From: Micromonospora rifamycinica
GTDB taxonomy: Bacteria > Actinomycetota > Actinomycetes > Mycobacteriales > Micromonosporaceae
Assembly (NCBI RefSeq): GCF_900090265.1
Contig: NZ_LT607752.1
Location: 3,906,001-3,970,000 of the forward strand
Length of the DNA: 64,000 nt
Direction of reading: 5' to 3'
In this document: positions 18,434 to 26,920 of the stretch, in pieces
Numbering within the stretch: the first letter of the stretch is position 1
Layout of the letters: the number at the start of each line of letters is the position of its first letter
The notes under the pieces: model-generated
Databases searched by the model: none
What the model was told of the DNA's origin: nothing
What the model saw: only the letters and a program-made list of their open reading frames with translations
Translations under genes and position numbers: made by a program

Positions 18434-19138
18434 GTGATCCAAGACCGCACCGGCCGGGCCGGCACCTGGCCCACCGGTAGTTTCCTGGCCCGGCTGACCG
18501 CCGACGACCAGGCGGTGCTGCTGGCCGCCGGAGCGCCTCGGTCCTGGACCCCGGGTGACCTGCTGTTCCGGCAGGGTGACGCGGGTACGTCGGTGGTGCT
18601 GATGCTGCGCGGCTACGTCAAGGTACTCGGCCGCAAACCGGACGGACGGCCGATGCTGCTCGCCGTCCGGGTCGCCGGTGACCTGCTCGGGGAACTGGCC
18701 ATTCTCGACGGTGAGCCGCGGTCCGCCTCGGTGGTGGCGGCGGCCCGTGCCGCCGGCCGGGTCATGCCGGCGGCCACTTTCCGTAGCCTGTTGCAGGAGC
18801 GGCCGAGCATCGCCGACGCGGTGCACCGGTCGGTCACCGCCAAGCTGCGGATGGCCAACCGGCACCGGGTCGACGTCGGCGGTGACCTGGTGCTGGTCCG
18901 GATCGCCCGGCTCATCGCCCATCTCGGTGAGGTGTACGGCCGCCCGGTGCCCGAGGGAACCCTGATCGACCTGCCGCTGAGCCACACCGACCTGGCCGAG
19001 TTGGTGGCGGCCGCCGAACCGAGCGTGCAGCGTGCCCTGGCCGACCTGCGCCGCCTCGGCGCGGTGACGGTCGGCTACCGCAAGGTGGTGATCCGCGACA
19101 GGCAGGCGCTGTCCACGGTCGCCGCGACCGCCGCCTGA
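18434..19138 (+). CDS. Crp/Fnr-family regulator with cyclic-nucleotide pocket
   Basis: 234 residues from GTG at 18434, with GGGGAG 5 nt upstream. The beta-barrel cNMP domain spans about residues 18-135 and includes the phosphate-binding cassette LLGELAILDGEPRSASV (Glu87, Arg96, Ser97), the residues that hold the cyclic phosphate in CRP. The C-terminal winged helix (about 150-230) has SHTDLAELVAAAEPSVQRAL as recognition region. Other Crp/Fnr members bind other ligands, but the intact cassette favours a cyclic nucleotide. It is convergent with a Pycsar-type effector and cyclase. Confidence 0.9.
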   Translation: MIQDRTGRAGTWPTGSFLARLTADDQAVLLAAGAPRSWTPGDLLFRQGDAGTSVVLMLRGYVKVLGRKPDGRPMLLAVRVAGDLLGELAILDGEPRSASVVAAARAAGRVMPAATFRSLLQERPSIADAVHRSVTAKLRMANRHRVDVGGDLVLVRIARLIAHLGEVYGRPVPEGTLIDLPLSHTDLAELVAAAEPSVQRALADLRRLGAVTVGYRKVVIRDRQALSTVAATAA

Positions 19139-19231
19139 CCGGCGGCGCGCCCACCGGACCGCACCGACCGGCGGGCGGGTCAGCCGGTGGGCGGGCGGGC
19201 CGTGCGGCCGATGGGTCGGCCGATGGGTGGG

Positions 19232-19780
19232 TCAGCCGGCCAGCACGCCCAGGGCGAGCAGGGTGAGCGCGGTGGTCACCATGACCGACACCCAGCTGAG
19301 TGACTTGCTCACGTGCCGGTTCTTGGTCATGGCGATGTCGGCCAGCATCCGGGCCAGCGCCCAGGATTCGGCGCAGAGCGCCGCCGCGCCGGCCGGGCCG
19401 GTGGTGTCGGCGGTGCCGGCGGCGATCGCCGGAAAGGCGAACCGGTTGGTCGGAGCCGGTGGGGTGAGGCGGGGTCGCAGTCCCTGCATGAGGTGGTAAC
19501 CGGAGACGAGGAAGGCCAGCGTGAAGGCGAGCACCGCCGGTGCCGCGAGCAGGCTCAGCGACCGTGGCTCGACCAGCAGCCCGACCACCTGGTCGAGCTG
19601 ACTGGCCAGCACCGCGGTCACGCCGGGATGCACCACCAGCAACATGCTCACCTTGCTGTCCGCCTGCTGGGTGGCCAACTGGAACGATGAGTTGATCATC
19701 CCGACCACCATCAGTTCCTCGCTCGGGCTCAGCGGTGCGTCGGTCGGGTGCCCGCCCGGGGCCGCCGGCTGGTTGTCCAT
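19232..19780 (-). CDS. Pycsar-type (PycTM-like) membrane effector candidate
   Basis: 182 residues from ATG at 19780, with GGAGGA about 9 nt upstream. The layout is a soluble start, ATQQADSKVSMLLVV leading into a first hydrophobic region, a second helix around AAPAVLAFTLAFLVSGYHL, an amphipathic middle, and a final helix (WVSVMVTTALTLLALGVL) after ADIAMTKNRHVSKSL. The ADxKxS motif before the first helix and the K-rich segment before the last are what I recognise from Pycsar TM effectors, which depolarise the membrane when cCMP or cUMP binds. SLATT-type 2TM proteins are the alternative. It lies 79 bp downstream of a nucleotide cyclase on the same strand. Confidence 0.65.
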   Translation of the reverse strand: MDNQPAAPGGHPTDAPLSPSEELMVVGMINSSFQLATQQADSKVSMLLVVHPGVTAVLASQLDQVVGLLVEPRSLSLLAAPAVLAFTLAFLVSGYHLMQGLRPRLTPPAPTNRFAFPAIAAGTADTTGPAGAAALCAESWALARMLADIAMTKNRHVSKSLSWVSVMVTTALTLLALGVLAG

Positions 19781-19859
19781 GTGGCATTCCTCCTCAGTGG
19801 CCTCCAGGGCACCACGGATTCCGGCCCGGCCCGGCATCACCTGACGGGATCGCACCAGA

Positions 19860-20810
19860 TCACTGGTCCTGGTCGTCGTCGTGCTGCTGGTGGTGATCGT
19901 CGTCGTGGTCGTGGTCGTGGTCGTACCAGTGGGACGACACGTCGTGCTCGGAGCCGGTCCCGCCGACGTCGCTCCCGTCGTGCTCCGGGTGCTCGTCGAA
20001 CAGCTCGTCGGGCAACTCGGCATGGCCGAGGCCAGGGCCGTGGTGGTTGTGGTGACCGTGCTGATGGTGCCCCGAGTGGGTGCCGCCTGCGGGCGGGTCG
20101 TCGACCGAGCCCGCGTTGACGGTCAGATGGCCCTGGTAATAGACCTGCCCGGCGGTGAAGAGGCCCTGCACGGTGATCGCGGTGGCCATTCCGTCCCACC
20201 TGACCTTCGGCGCACGCGGATCCGGTGCCGGTGCCGACCGGGGAAGGTGGATCCACGCCCGCTCGACCTGATCATGCCGGAGCTCCACCGGAAACGGGGA
20301 GAAATGCTCCCGGCTCAGGCCCGGATAGTTCTGGCTGATCAGATCCGCGTAGAGATAGTTCGGCACCACCAGCGCCAGGTCACTCTCCCGGTGTTCGTCC
20401 AGCGCCGCCTTCAACCTCGGCGCATTGATGAGGTCCCCGACCAGGATCGGCGCCGGACCGTGAAATCCGTTGCCGGCGTACGCGGTGGCCCCCTCGACGA
20501 TCGCCATCCGCAACCGCATCCGCCCGAACTCGCCCGCATCGCCGTTGTTCTCGTAGAGCGCGTGCCGAAAACCGAGCACCAGTGCCGGCACCACCGCCGC
20601 CTCGTTCACACCGGGCTGGAACACCATCAACCGGCCGTCGCCGCTCTCCTGCGGAATGACCCGGTGCACCTGCGCACGCTTGCAGGCGTACTGGGCGATG
20701 CTCAGCAGCCGCCGCTGTCCCTGGTACTGCGCGGGGGCGGTACGGGTGCTGTACTTCTCGATGTCCACCGCCACCAACAAACGGCGAATCGCCGGGGCCT
20801 GATCGGTCAT
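19860..20810 (-). CDS. class III nucleotide cyclase with His/Asp-rich tail
   Basis: 316 residues from ATG at 20810. The cyclase domain (residues 1-~180) has LLVAVDIEKYS with the first metal Asp at 16, ESGDGRLMVF with the second at 58, and the class III region GFHGPAPILVGDLINAPRL with conserved Asn and Arg. Substrate (ATP, GTP, CTP or UTP) cannot be told by eye. Residues ~235-316 form an unusual His/Asp-rich tail (HHQHGHHNHHGPGLGH, then DHDHDHDDDHHQQHDDD) likely to bind divalent metal. Paired with the PycTM-like gene, it looks like the cyclase of a Pycsar anti-phage system. Confidence 0.78.
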   Translation of the reverse strand: MTDQAPAIRRLLVAVDIEKYSTRTAPAQYQGQRRLLSIAQYACKRAQVHRVIPQESGDGRLMVFQPGVNEAAVVPALVLGFRHALYENNGDAGEFGRMRLRMAIVEGATAYAGNGFHGPAPILVGDLINAPRLKAALDEHRESDLALVVPNYLYADLISQNYPGLSREHFSPFPVELRHDQVERAWIHLPRSAPAPDPRAPKVRWDGMATAITVQGLFTAGQVYYQGHLTVNAGSVDDPPAGGTHSGHHQHGHHNHHGPGLGHAELPDELFDEHPEHDGSDVGGTGSEHDVSSHWYDHDHDHDDDHHQQHDDDQDQ

Positions 20811-21083
20811 CGTGGTTCGTCCCTCCGTCGGTACGACCGTTGGCGGGTCCGAAACCTTCGGTCACATTGCCCGCCGACGCGATTCGGAACCCCGCCCGCA
20901 TTGTCGATTCGGCAGGGTCGCGGTGATGCCGTCTAATGACGGAAACCGGCCGGAGAAACGGCCCTAGTCTCGCCGACGACGATGTTTCCACCCGCCTTGG
21001 CAGGTCGTCCGACCTGTGGACGAACGCGCACCACGGCCCCGTCCGACCGGCGAGCCCGCCCCGACCGACAAGTGGGTGACGCG
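20811..21083. other. divergent promoter region between cyclase and second dynamin operon
   Basis: 273 bp between a minus-strand cyclase and a plus-strand dynamin-like gene. AT-richer than its flanks, and must hold both promoters. TGTGGACGA near 21010 resembles a DnaA box with one change. No clear operator palindrome is seen. Confidence 0.4.
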
Positions 21084-22841
21084 ATGCCCAGCGTGCCGAT
21101 CGGCACGACCGACGCCGGCACGGCCAGCCCGGGCGTTCCCCGCCGCCCCTCCCCGGTCTCGGCCGAGCTGGTCCGCTACGCCGGACTCGCCGCCGGGGCC
21201 GGCGCCGAGTTGGCCCCGTTGGCCCGGCTCCTCGACCAGGCCGACCGACGGCTGGCGCAGCCGATGCGGCTGGCCGTGGTCGGGCAGATCAAGCGGGGCA
21301 AGTCGACACTGGTCAACGCGCTGCTCGGCGAGGAGGTCGCGGCCACCGGCCAGCTCGAGCTGACCTTCACGGTCAACGAGCTGTGCCACCACGACCACCC
21401 GGTGGTCCGGGTCTTCTACCGCGACGGGGCGCCGGCCCGGGAGATGTCCCCGGAGCGGCTGCGTGAGCTGACCGTCAACGACCCGAGGCACCTGACCCAC
21501 CTGCGCCGCATCCGCCGGGTGGAACTCGGCCTGCCCAACCCGCTGCTGCGCGCGTTCCGGCTGGTCGACACCCCGGGACTGGGCAGCGTGCACGTCACCG
21601 ACTCGGCCAACACGCTCGACTTCCTCGGCCTGTCCAATCAGGACCTGGAGGGCTCCGCCGCCGAGCTGACCGGCACCCTGGACGCGCTCGACCGGACGGC
21701 CCGGGACGTACACCAGGACAGCAGCGCCGAGCTGCACCGGGCCGACGCGGTGCTCTACCTGTTCCGGCGCGGCCTGCACGAGACCGACAAGGCGGCCGTC
21801 GAGCAGTTCCTCGGCGGGGTCGACGGCCCGGTCACCCCGCTGAAGTCGTTCGGGGTGCTCAGCCGCTGTGACGACCTCTGGCCGCCGACCCCGGGCCTGC
21901 CCGGCAATCCCGACCGGCTCACCTTCGACCCGATGGCCGCCGGCCGTACCCTCGCCGAGGGCTACCTGCGCCGGGACGACATCCGGCGGCTCTTCTACAC
22001 CGTGCTGCCGATCTCCGGTCTGGTCGGCATGGCCGCCCGGGCACTGACCGACGAGCACTTCACCTGGCTGGACGAGTTGGCCCGGGTGGACCTGCGCCGG
22101 CTCGCCCGGCGGGTGAGCGACGTCGGCACCTTCGGCCGGGCCGAGACGATCGAGGGCAGCGGGGTGCCGGCCGGGCACCGGCGGGAACTGCTCCGGGTGC
22201 TCGGCGGCTGGGGCATCGTCCAGGTCTGCCGCTACCTGCACGAGGACCGGCTGAGCCCGGCCCTGGTCCGGGACCGGCTGCGGGTGGACAGCGGCGTCAC
22301 CACCCTCACCGAACTGATCACCAGCCACTTCGGCAACCGGGCCACGCTGCTGAAACTGTCCCACGGCCTGAACGACGTGAACCGCGAGATCGCCCGGATC
22401 CGGTTGGCCGGGCAGCGTACCGGCGAGGCGGTGCCGGCCGTGGTGGACGACATCGCCGCCGGGGTGGAGCGGCTGCGCGCCGAGACGCCGATGTTCGCCG
22501 AGTTCGACGCCCTCTCCGCGTACTACAACGGCGAGACGGCGCTCGACCCGGACGAGGCGGCCCAGCTGCTCCGGATCACCGGCGAGCACGGTCTCTCCTG
22601 CGCGGCCCGGCTCGGGCTGCCGGAGCAGAGCAGCGTGCAGGCCATCGTGGACCGGGCCGGGTCGCGGGTACGCGAGTGGGCCCGACGCGAGCAGGACCCG
22701 AGCCTGGACTGGCCGACCGGTCAGGCGGCCCGGGTGGTGCTGCGCGCGTACGAACGGGTCGAGCACCGGGCCCGGCAGGCCCGCCGACTGCTCGACGGCA
22801 CCGACGACCTGATCGAACCGAACCCAGGTGAGCACGTGTGA
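21084..22841 (+). CDS. dynamin-like GTPase (second locus, first paralogue)
   Basis: 585 residues from ATG at 21084 (GTGGGTGA upstream, weak); the frame is open back to 20982, so an earlier start is possible. G1 VVGQIKRGKST (residues 66-75), candidate G2 Thr in LELTFTVNEL, G3 LVDTPGLGS, and G4 as SRCDD rather than TKxD. Helical stalk-like regions follow, with no evident transmembrane helix. Bacterial dynamin-like proteins often come as unequal pairs, and here the second follows after 19 bp. Likely a cytosolic partner acting on the inner membrane. Confidence 0.82.
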   Translation: MPSVPIGTTDAGTASPGVPRRPSPVSAELVRYAGLAAGAGAELAPLARLLDQADRRLAQPMRLAVVGQIKRGKSTLVNALLGEEVAATGQLELTFTVNELCHHDHPVVRVFYRDGAPAREMSPERLRELTVNDPRHLTHLRRIRRVELGLPNPLLRAFRLVDTPGLGSVHVTDSANTLDFLGLSNQDLEGSAAELTGTLDALDRTARDVHQDSSAELHRADAVLYLFRRGLHETDKAAVEQFLGGVDGPVTPLKSFGVLSRCDDLWPPTPGLPGNPDRLTFDPMAAGRTLAEGYLRRDDIRRLFYTVLPISGLVGMAARALTDEHFTWLDELARVDLRRLARRVSDVGTFGRAETIEGSGVPAGHRRELLRVLGGWGIVQVCRYLHEDRLSPALVRDRLRVDSGVTTLTELITSHFGNRATLLKLSHGLNDVNREIARIRLAGQRTGEAVPAVVDDIAAGVERLRAETPMFAEFDALSAYYNGETALDPDEAAQLLRITGEHGLSCAARLGLPEQSSVQAIVDRAGSRVREWARREQDPSLDWPTGQAARVVLRAYERVEHRARQARRLLDGTDDLIEPNPGEHV

Positions 22842-22860
22842 GCCACGCCAGGAGGGCATC

Positions 22861-24786
22861 GTGAACGACCTCGAACACCTGCGCGACGACAGCATCGCCC
22901 TGATCGACCAGGTCACCGCCGCACTCGGTGACGAACTCCCGGCCGCCTCGGCGACCATGCTGGCGGGCTGCCGGGACCGGCTCCGCCACGCCCGCTACCA
23001 CCTGGTCGTCTGCGGCGAGTTCCGGCAGGGCAAGTCGAGCCTGCTCAACGCCCTGGTGGAACGGCCTGGCCTCTTCCCGGTCGACATCGACGTCACCACC
23101 TCGGTGGTCACCGTGCTCCAGTGGGCCGAACGGGACACCGCCACGGTGCACTTCGCCGAGGATCCCGACGACCCGGAGGCGAGCCGCCCGCCGCTGCCGG
23201 TCGACCTCGCCGACCTGCCGGCCTACGTCACCGAGCAGGGCAACCCGGGCAACGAGAAGCGGGTCAGCCTGCTCGTCCTGGGTGCCCCGCTGGAGCAGCT
23301 CACACCGGGGCTGGTGCTGGTCGACACCCCCGGTATCGGCAGCGTCAATCCCGCCCACACCGCCGCCACCCGCGCCTTCCTGCCCCGCGCCGACGCGCTG
23401 ATCTTCGTGTCCAGCGTGCTGGAGCCGGTCACCACCGCCGAACTCGACTTCCTCGCCGGTGCGCTGGCCCAGTGCCCGACCGTGCTCGTCACCATCACCC
23501 AGGCGGACAAGGTGGTCGAGCCGGAGCCGGTGGTCGAGGCGGCCCGTAACCGGATCGCCGAGGTCGCCGGACGGCCACCCGGGGAGCTGACCGTGCTCCC
23601 GGTCTCCGCGCTGCGCAAGTTCGACGCGCTGGAGGACGGGGATCCGGAGTTGCTGGACGGGTCCGGGTTCCCGGCGCTGGAACGGCACCTGTGGGGCGCG
23701 CTCGCCGGCACCGTCGGCGGACTGCGGATCGACGGCGAGCTGGAGACGGTGACCGCGCTGCTGGACGGCGCGGCGGCACCGGTGGCCATCGAGCTGGCCG
23801 GGCTGGTCGAGGACAGTTTCGGCGAGTTGGACGCCGAGCTGAAGGCGTCCCGGACGGCGGCGGAGAAGCTGCGCGGCGCGGGACAGCGCTGGCGGCGTAC
23901 CGCCCGGGACGACCTCGACCGGGCGGCCCGGCCGGTCCGCGACCAGCTCAGCAGCGACTTCGACCGGATCGTCGACGAGTTCCGGCGCAGCCTGGACTCC
24001 GACGACGCCCTGACCGACCCGGCCGCGGTGGTTCGGCAGGTCTCCGACCAGATCGTGGACGCCGGCAGCCGGGCCGCCACCGACCTCCGGCGGGCCGTCG
24101 ACGAGGTGGCCGAGCGGCACGCCACCCAGCTCGAGATCGAGTTGACCCTGCCCACTGTCGATCCGGACGGGCCGGCGCTGTCGGGTGCACCGGACGGGAC
24201 GGCTCCGCCGGCGGGCGACTTCACACCCCCGCACCGGGCCAAGCAGACCTCCTTCGCCGCGTTCCGGACGAGCTGGGCCGGCGGCATGGCGTACGGCGGG
24301 GCCGGCACCCTCATCGGGGCGGCCGCCGGCAGCTTCGTCCCGGTCGTCGGCACCATCGTCGGCGGCATCCTGGGCGGGGTGATCGGTCAGCTCACCGGCT
24401 GGTTCGCCGGTCGGCGCGAGGCCCGGCTCCAGGCCGAACGCCAGCGCCGGCAGGACCAGGTCGGCGCGCTGCGCAGCCACGTGCTGCCGATGCTCGACTC
24501 GGCCCGACGGCGGGCCGAGCGGCAGCTCACCTATCAGGTCAAGGACTACGCCGACGCGCTGCTACTGGCGCTGGACAACCAGCTCGACGCCCAGGCCGAG
24601 GCGTACGCGATGACCGAACGCCGGCTGGTCGAGGCCCGTAGCCGGGGCGTACACGAGCGCAAGCTGCGGATAGCCCAGCTCGAGGAGCGGCTCGGCGTCT
24701 ACGCCGGCCTCCAGGAGCGGGTCGACGCGACCCGGAGCCGGGCCCGCCGGCTGACCCACCGGTCGCCGGACGGCCCGGCGAACTGA
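22861..24786 (+). CDS. dynamin-like GTPase with Gly-rich membrane segment (second paralogue)
   Basis: 641 residues. GTG at 22861 is chosen because CAGGAGGG lies just upstream. G1 CGEFRQGKSS (residues 51-60), candidate switch Thr-Thr in DIDVTTSVVTVL, G3 LVDTPGIGS, G4 TQADK. Long helices (about 330-450) lead to a Gly/Ala-rich hydrophobic segment near residues 470-517 (GGAGTLIGAAAGSFVPVV) that resembles the membrane-inserting paddle of bacterial dynamins, then a basic coiled C-terminus. Forms a pair with the preceding gene; the Hsp70-WD40 gene follows 13 bp later. Confidence 0.85.
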   Translation: MNDLEHLRDDSIALIDQVTAALGDELPAASATMLAGCRDRLRHARYHLVVCGEFRQGKSSLLNALVERPGLFPVDIDVTTSVVTVLQWAERDTATVHFAEDPDDPEASRPPLPVDLADLPAYVTEQGNPGNEKRVSLLVLGAPLEQLTPGLVLVDTPGIGSVNPAHTAATRAFLPRADALIFVSSVLEPVTTAELDFLAGALAQCPTVLVTITQADKVVEPEPVVEAARNRIAEVAGRPPGELTVLPVSALRKFDALEDGDPELLDGSGFPALERHLWGALAGTVGGLRIDGELETVTALLDGAAAPVAIELAGLVEDSFGELDAELKASRTAAEKLRGAGQRWRRTARDDLDRAARPVRDQLSSDFDRIVDEFRRSLDSDDALTDPAAVVRQVSDQIVDAGSRAATDLRRAVDEVAERHATQLEIELTLPTVDPDGPALSGAPDGTAPPAGDFTPPHRAKQTSFAAFRTSWAGGMAYGGAGTLIGAAAGSFVPVVGTIVGGILGGVIGQLTGWFAGRREARLQAERQRRQDQVGALRSHVLPMLDSARRRAERQLTYQVKDYADALLLALDNQLDAQAEAYAMTERRLVEARSRGVHERKLRIAQLEERLGVYAGLQERVDATRSRARRLTHRSPDGPAN

Positions 24787-24799
24787 TCGGTGGTGACCG

Positions 24800-26863
24800 G
24801 TGGGACTGGTGTACGGCATCGACTTCGGCACCGCCACCTCGGCGGTGGCGGTCTGCGTCGACGGCGAACCGCCCCGGCTGCTCGACGACCCGACCGACCC
24901 GGCCGGCGGGGTCCTGGTGCCGACCTCGGTGTGCCTGGAACGGGACGGGTCGCTTTCGGTCGGCACTGCGGCGGAACGGAGCAAGCACCTCCGCCCGTAC
25001 CGGTCCCGGTTCAAGGCCGGTTTCGGCGACCCGACGCCGTACCGGCTCGGCGACCGGGAGCTGCGGGCACCGGAACTCGCCGCCGAGGTGCTCCGGGCGC
25101 TGCGGCGGCGGGCCGAGCGGGCCGTGCCCGGTAAGCCTGACCTGGTGGTGCTCGCCGTGCCCGCCGCCTGGGCCGGCTACCAGCAGGGCCTGCTGCGCCA
25201 CGCGGCCACCCTGGCCGGCTTCGACCCGCTGACGGTACGGCTGGTGGCCGAACCGCTGGCCGCGGCGGCGCAGGTGCTGGCCGAGGTCGGCCCGGCGCCG
25301 CTGACCGCCCTGTTCTGCGACTTCGGCGGCGGCACCTTCGACTGTGCCGTGGTCAACCGGTCCCGGCAGGGGGACTGGCAGGTGTTCGGCCCACCCGGGG
25401 GCCGGGCCGACCTCGGTGGCGGCCTGCTCGACCGGCTGATCCAGGACATCGTCCGGCAGAGCTTTCCCGGACCCGCCGCCGCACTGCTCGACGGCCCGGC
25501 GGTCGACCCGGACACCTTCCGGCGCCGGTTGCAGCTCAACGACACCTGCGAGCGGATCCGGGCGGCGCTCTCCACCGCCGCCACCCACCGGGAGTCGCTC
25601 ACCGAGTTGGATCCGCCGGTGGCGCACGTGTTCACCCGGGAGCGCCTGGAGGACCTGGCCCGGCCGTACCTGCTACGGGCGGTGGCCGAGTGCGAACGGC
25701 TGCTCACCGAGCCCACTGTCGGTCTCGACCTCGGCTGGTCCGGGGTGGACCGGATCGTGCCGATCGGTGCGGTCGCCCGGATGCCGCTGGTCGGGCGGCT
25801 GCTCGCCCGGGGCTCCGGCCGGCCGGTGCTCGCCGTCGACGAGCCCGGGCTGGCGGTGGTACGCGGCGCGGCCCGGCTGGCCCGGCGGTGGGCGGCACCG
25901 ACCCGCCACCGGGTCGCCGGCCCGCGCCCCGGTCCCGCCGTGCCTCCGGGCGACGCCCCGCCACCGCGCCCGGAGGTGGAGCTGGCCGCCGGGGCGATCC
26001 GGGTCGGTCGTCAGGTCTGTGCGCTCGCTCTCGCCCCGGTCGGTCCGGGGCTGGTCATCGGCGCACCCGGCGAGGTGCACCTGTGGTGGCTGCCGGCGGA
26101 GGAGCCCCGGTGGACCCGCCGGATCGGTGACTGGCAGGACGAGGTGTGCGGGGTGGCGTTCAGCCCGGACGGTCGCCGGGTGGCGGCGGCGAGCCGGGAC
26201 GGCACGGTGGTGATCTGGACCGCCGACAGCGGTCGGGAGCTGGTCCGGGTGCGGCACCCGGGGCGGATCAACGCGGTCGCCTTCGACCCCGACGGGACGC
26301 GCTTCGCCACCGCCGGCAGCGACCAGAACGCCGTCATCTGGCACGCGGACTCGGGAGACCCACTCGGCAGCCTGCCGCACCCGCGCCGCGTGCAGGCGGT
26401 GGCGTTCAGCCCGGACGGTGCGCTGCTGGCCACCGGCTGCGGTGACGGCAGCACCCGGATCTGGCAGCTCTCCGGTGGACGGGAGCAGGCCGTGTGGTTC
26501 GGTGCCGACGCGGTCAACGCGCTGGCCTTCGACCACGACGGCAGCCGGGTGGCGGTCGCCGGCTACAACCGCACCGCGAGCGTGTGGCGGGTGGGTGACG
26601 GCGAACGGCTGACCACGGTACGACACGACGGCGCGGTGCAGGCGGTCGTCTTCGGCTGGGACGGCTCGGTGCTCGCCACCGCCGGTGACGACGGGTCGGC
26701 CCGGCTGTGGCGGCTGCCCGACGGCGCGGAGCTGGGTCGGGTCCGGCACGACGGCCGGGTACGCGGGCTGGCCGTGCACCGGGACCGTGCCCTGGTCACC
26801 GGCGGCCACGACCTGTTCGTCCGGATCACCCCGCAGCGGCTCGCCGACCCGAGCCGACGTTGA
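24800..26863 (+). CDS. Hsp70-like ATPase fused to WD40 propeller
   Basis: 687 residues, GTG start at 24800 (or GTG at 24809). Residues 1-~365 form an Hsp70/actin ATPase: phosphate-1 GIDFGTATSAVAV, phosphate-2 FCDFGGGTFDCAVV, adenosine IVPIGAVARMPLVGRLL. A Pro-rich linker (~370-400) replaces the usual substrate-binding domain, and residues ~405-680 carry about six WD40 repeats (VAFSPDGRRVAAASRDGTV, VAFSPDGALLATGCGDGS and similar). The fusion suggests that client or partner recognition is done by the propeller. It is 13 bp after the membrane dynamin-like gene, so all three are probably co-transcribed. Confidence 0.88.
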   Translation: MGLVYGIDFGTATSAVAVCVDGEPPRLLDDPTDPAGGVLVPTSVCLERDGSLSVGTAAERSKHLRPYRSRFKAGFGDPTPYRLGDRELRAPELAAEVLRALRRRAERAVPGKPDLVVLAVPAAWAGYQQGLLRHAATLAGFDPLTVRLVAEPLAAAAQVLAEVGPAPLTALFCDFGGGTFDCAVVNRSRQGDWQVFGPPGGRADLGGGLLDRLIQDIVRQSFPGPAAALLDGPAVDPDTFRRRLQLNDTCERIRAALSTAATHRESLTELDPPVAHVFTRERLEDLARPYLLRAVAECERLLTEPTVGLDLGWSGVDRIVPIGAVARMPLVGRLLARGSGRPVLAVDEPGLAVVRGAARLARRWAAPTRHRVAGPRPGPAVPPGDAPPPRPEVELAAGAIRVGRQVCALALAPVGPGLVIGAPGEVHLWWLPAEEPRWTRRIGDWQDEVCGVAFSPDGRRVAAASRDGTVVIWTADSGRELVRVRHPGRINAVAFDPDGTRFATAGSDQNAVIWHADSGDPLGSLPHPRRVQAVAFSPDGALLATGCGDGSTRIWQLSGGREQAVWFGADAVNALAFDHDGSRVAVAGYNRTASVWRVGDGERLTTVRHDGAVQAVVFGWDGSVLATAGDDGSARLWRLPDGAELGRVRHDGRVRGLAVHRDRALVTGGHDLFVRITPQRLADPSRR

Positions 26864-26883
26864 CCGCTGACGCGGGCACGTGT

Positions 26884-26914
26884 TTGACCTCGCCCCAGGG
26901 GAATGGCCCAGGCT
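26884..26914 (+). promoter_or_regulatory. MerR-type promoter with 19-bp spacer
   Basis: TTGACC (26884-26889) and CAGGCT (26909-26914) are separated by exactly 19 bp, the over-long spacer typical of MerR-activated promoters. The spacer holds the dyad CCTCGCCCCAGGGGAATGG centred at 26897. The start point expected 6-7 nt after the -10 coincides with GTG at 26921, which suggests a leaderless, autoregulated transcript. Confidence 0.65.
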
Positions 26915-26920
26915 GGGCGG

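Noticed and set aside
26903..26920. ATG at 26903 as the MerR start
   Set aside because: It lies in the 19-bp spacer between the -35 and -10, so it would not be transcribed from that promoter.
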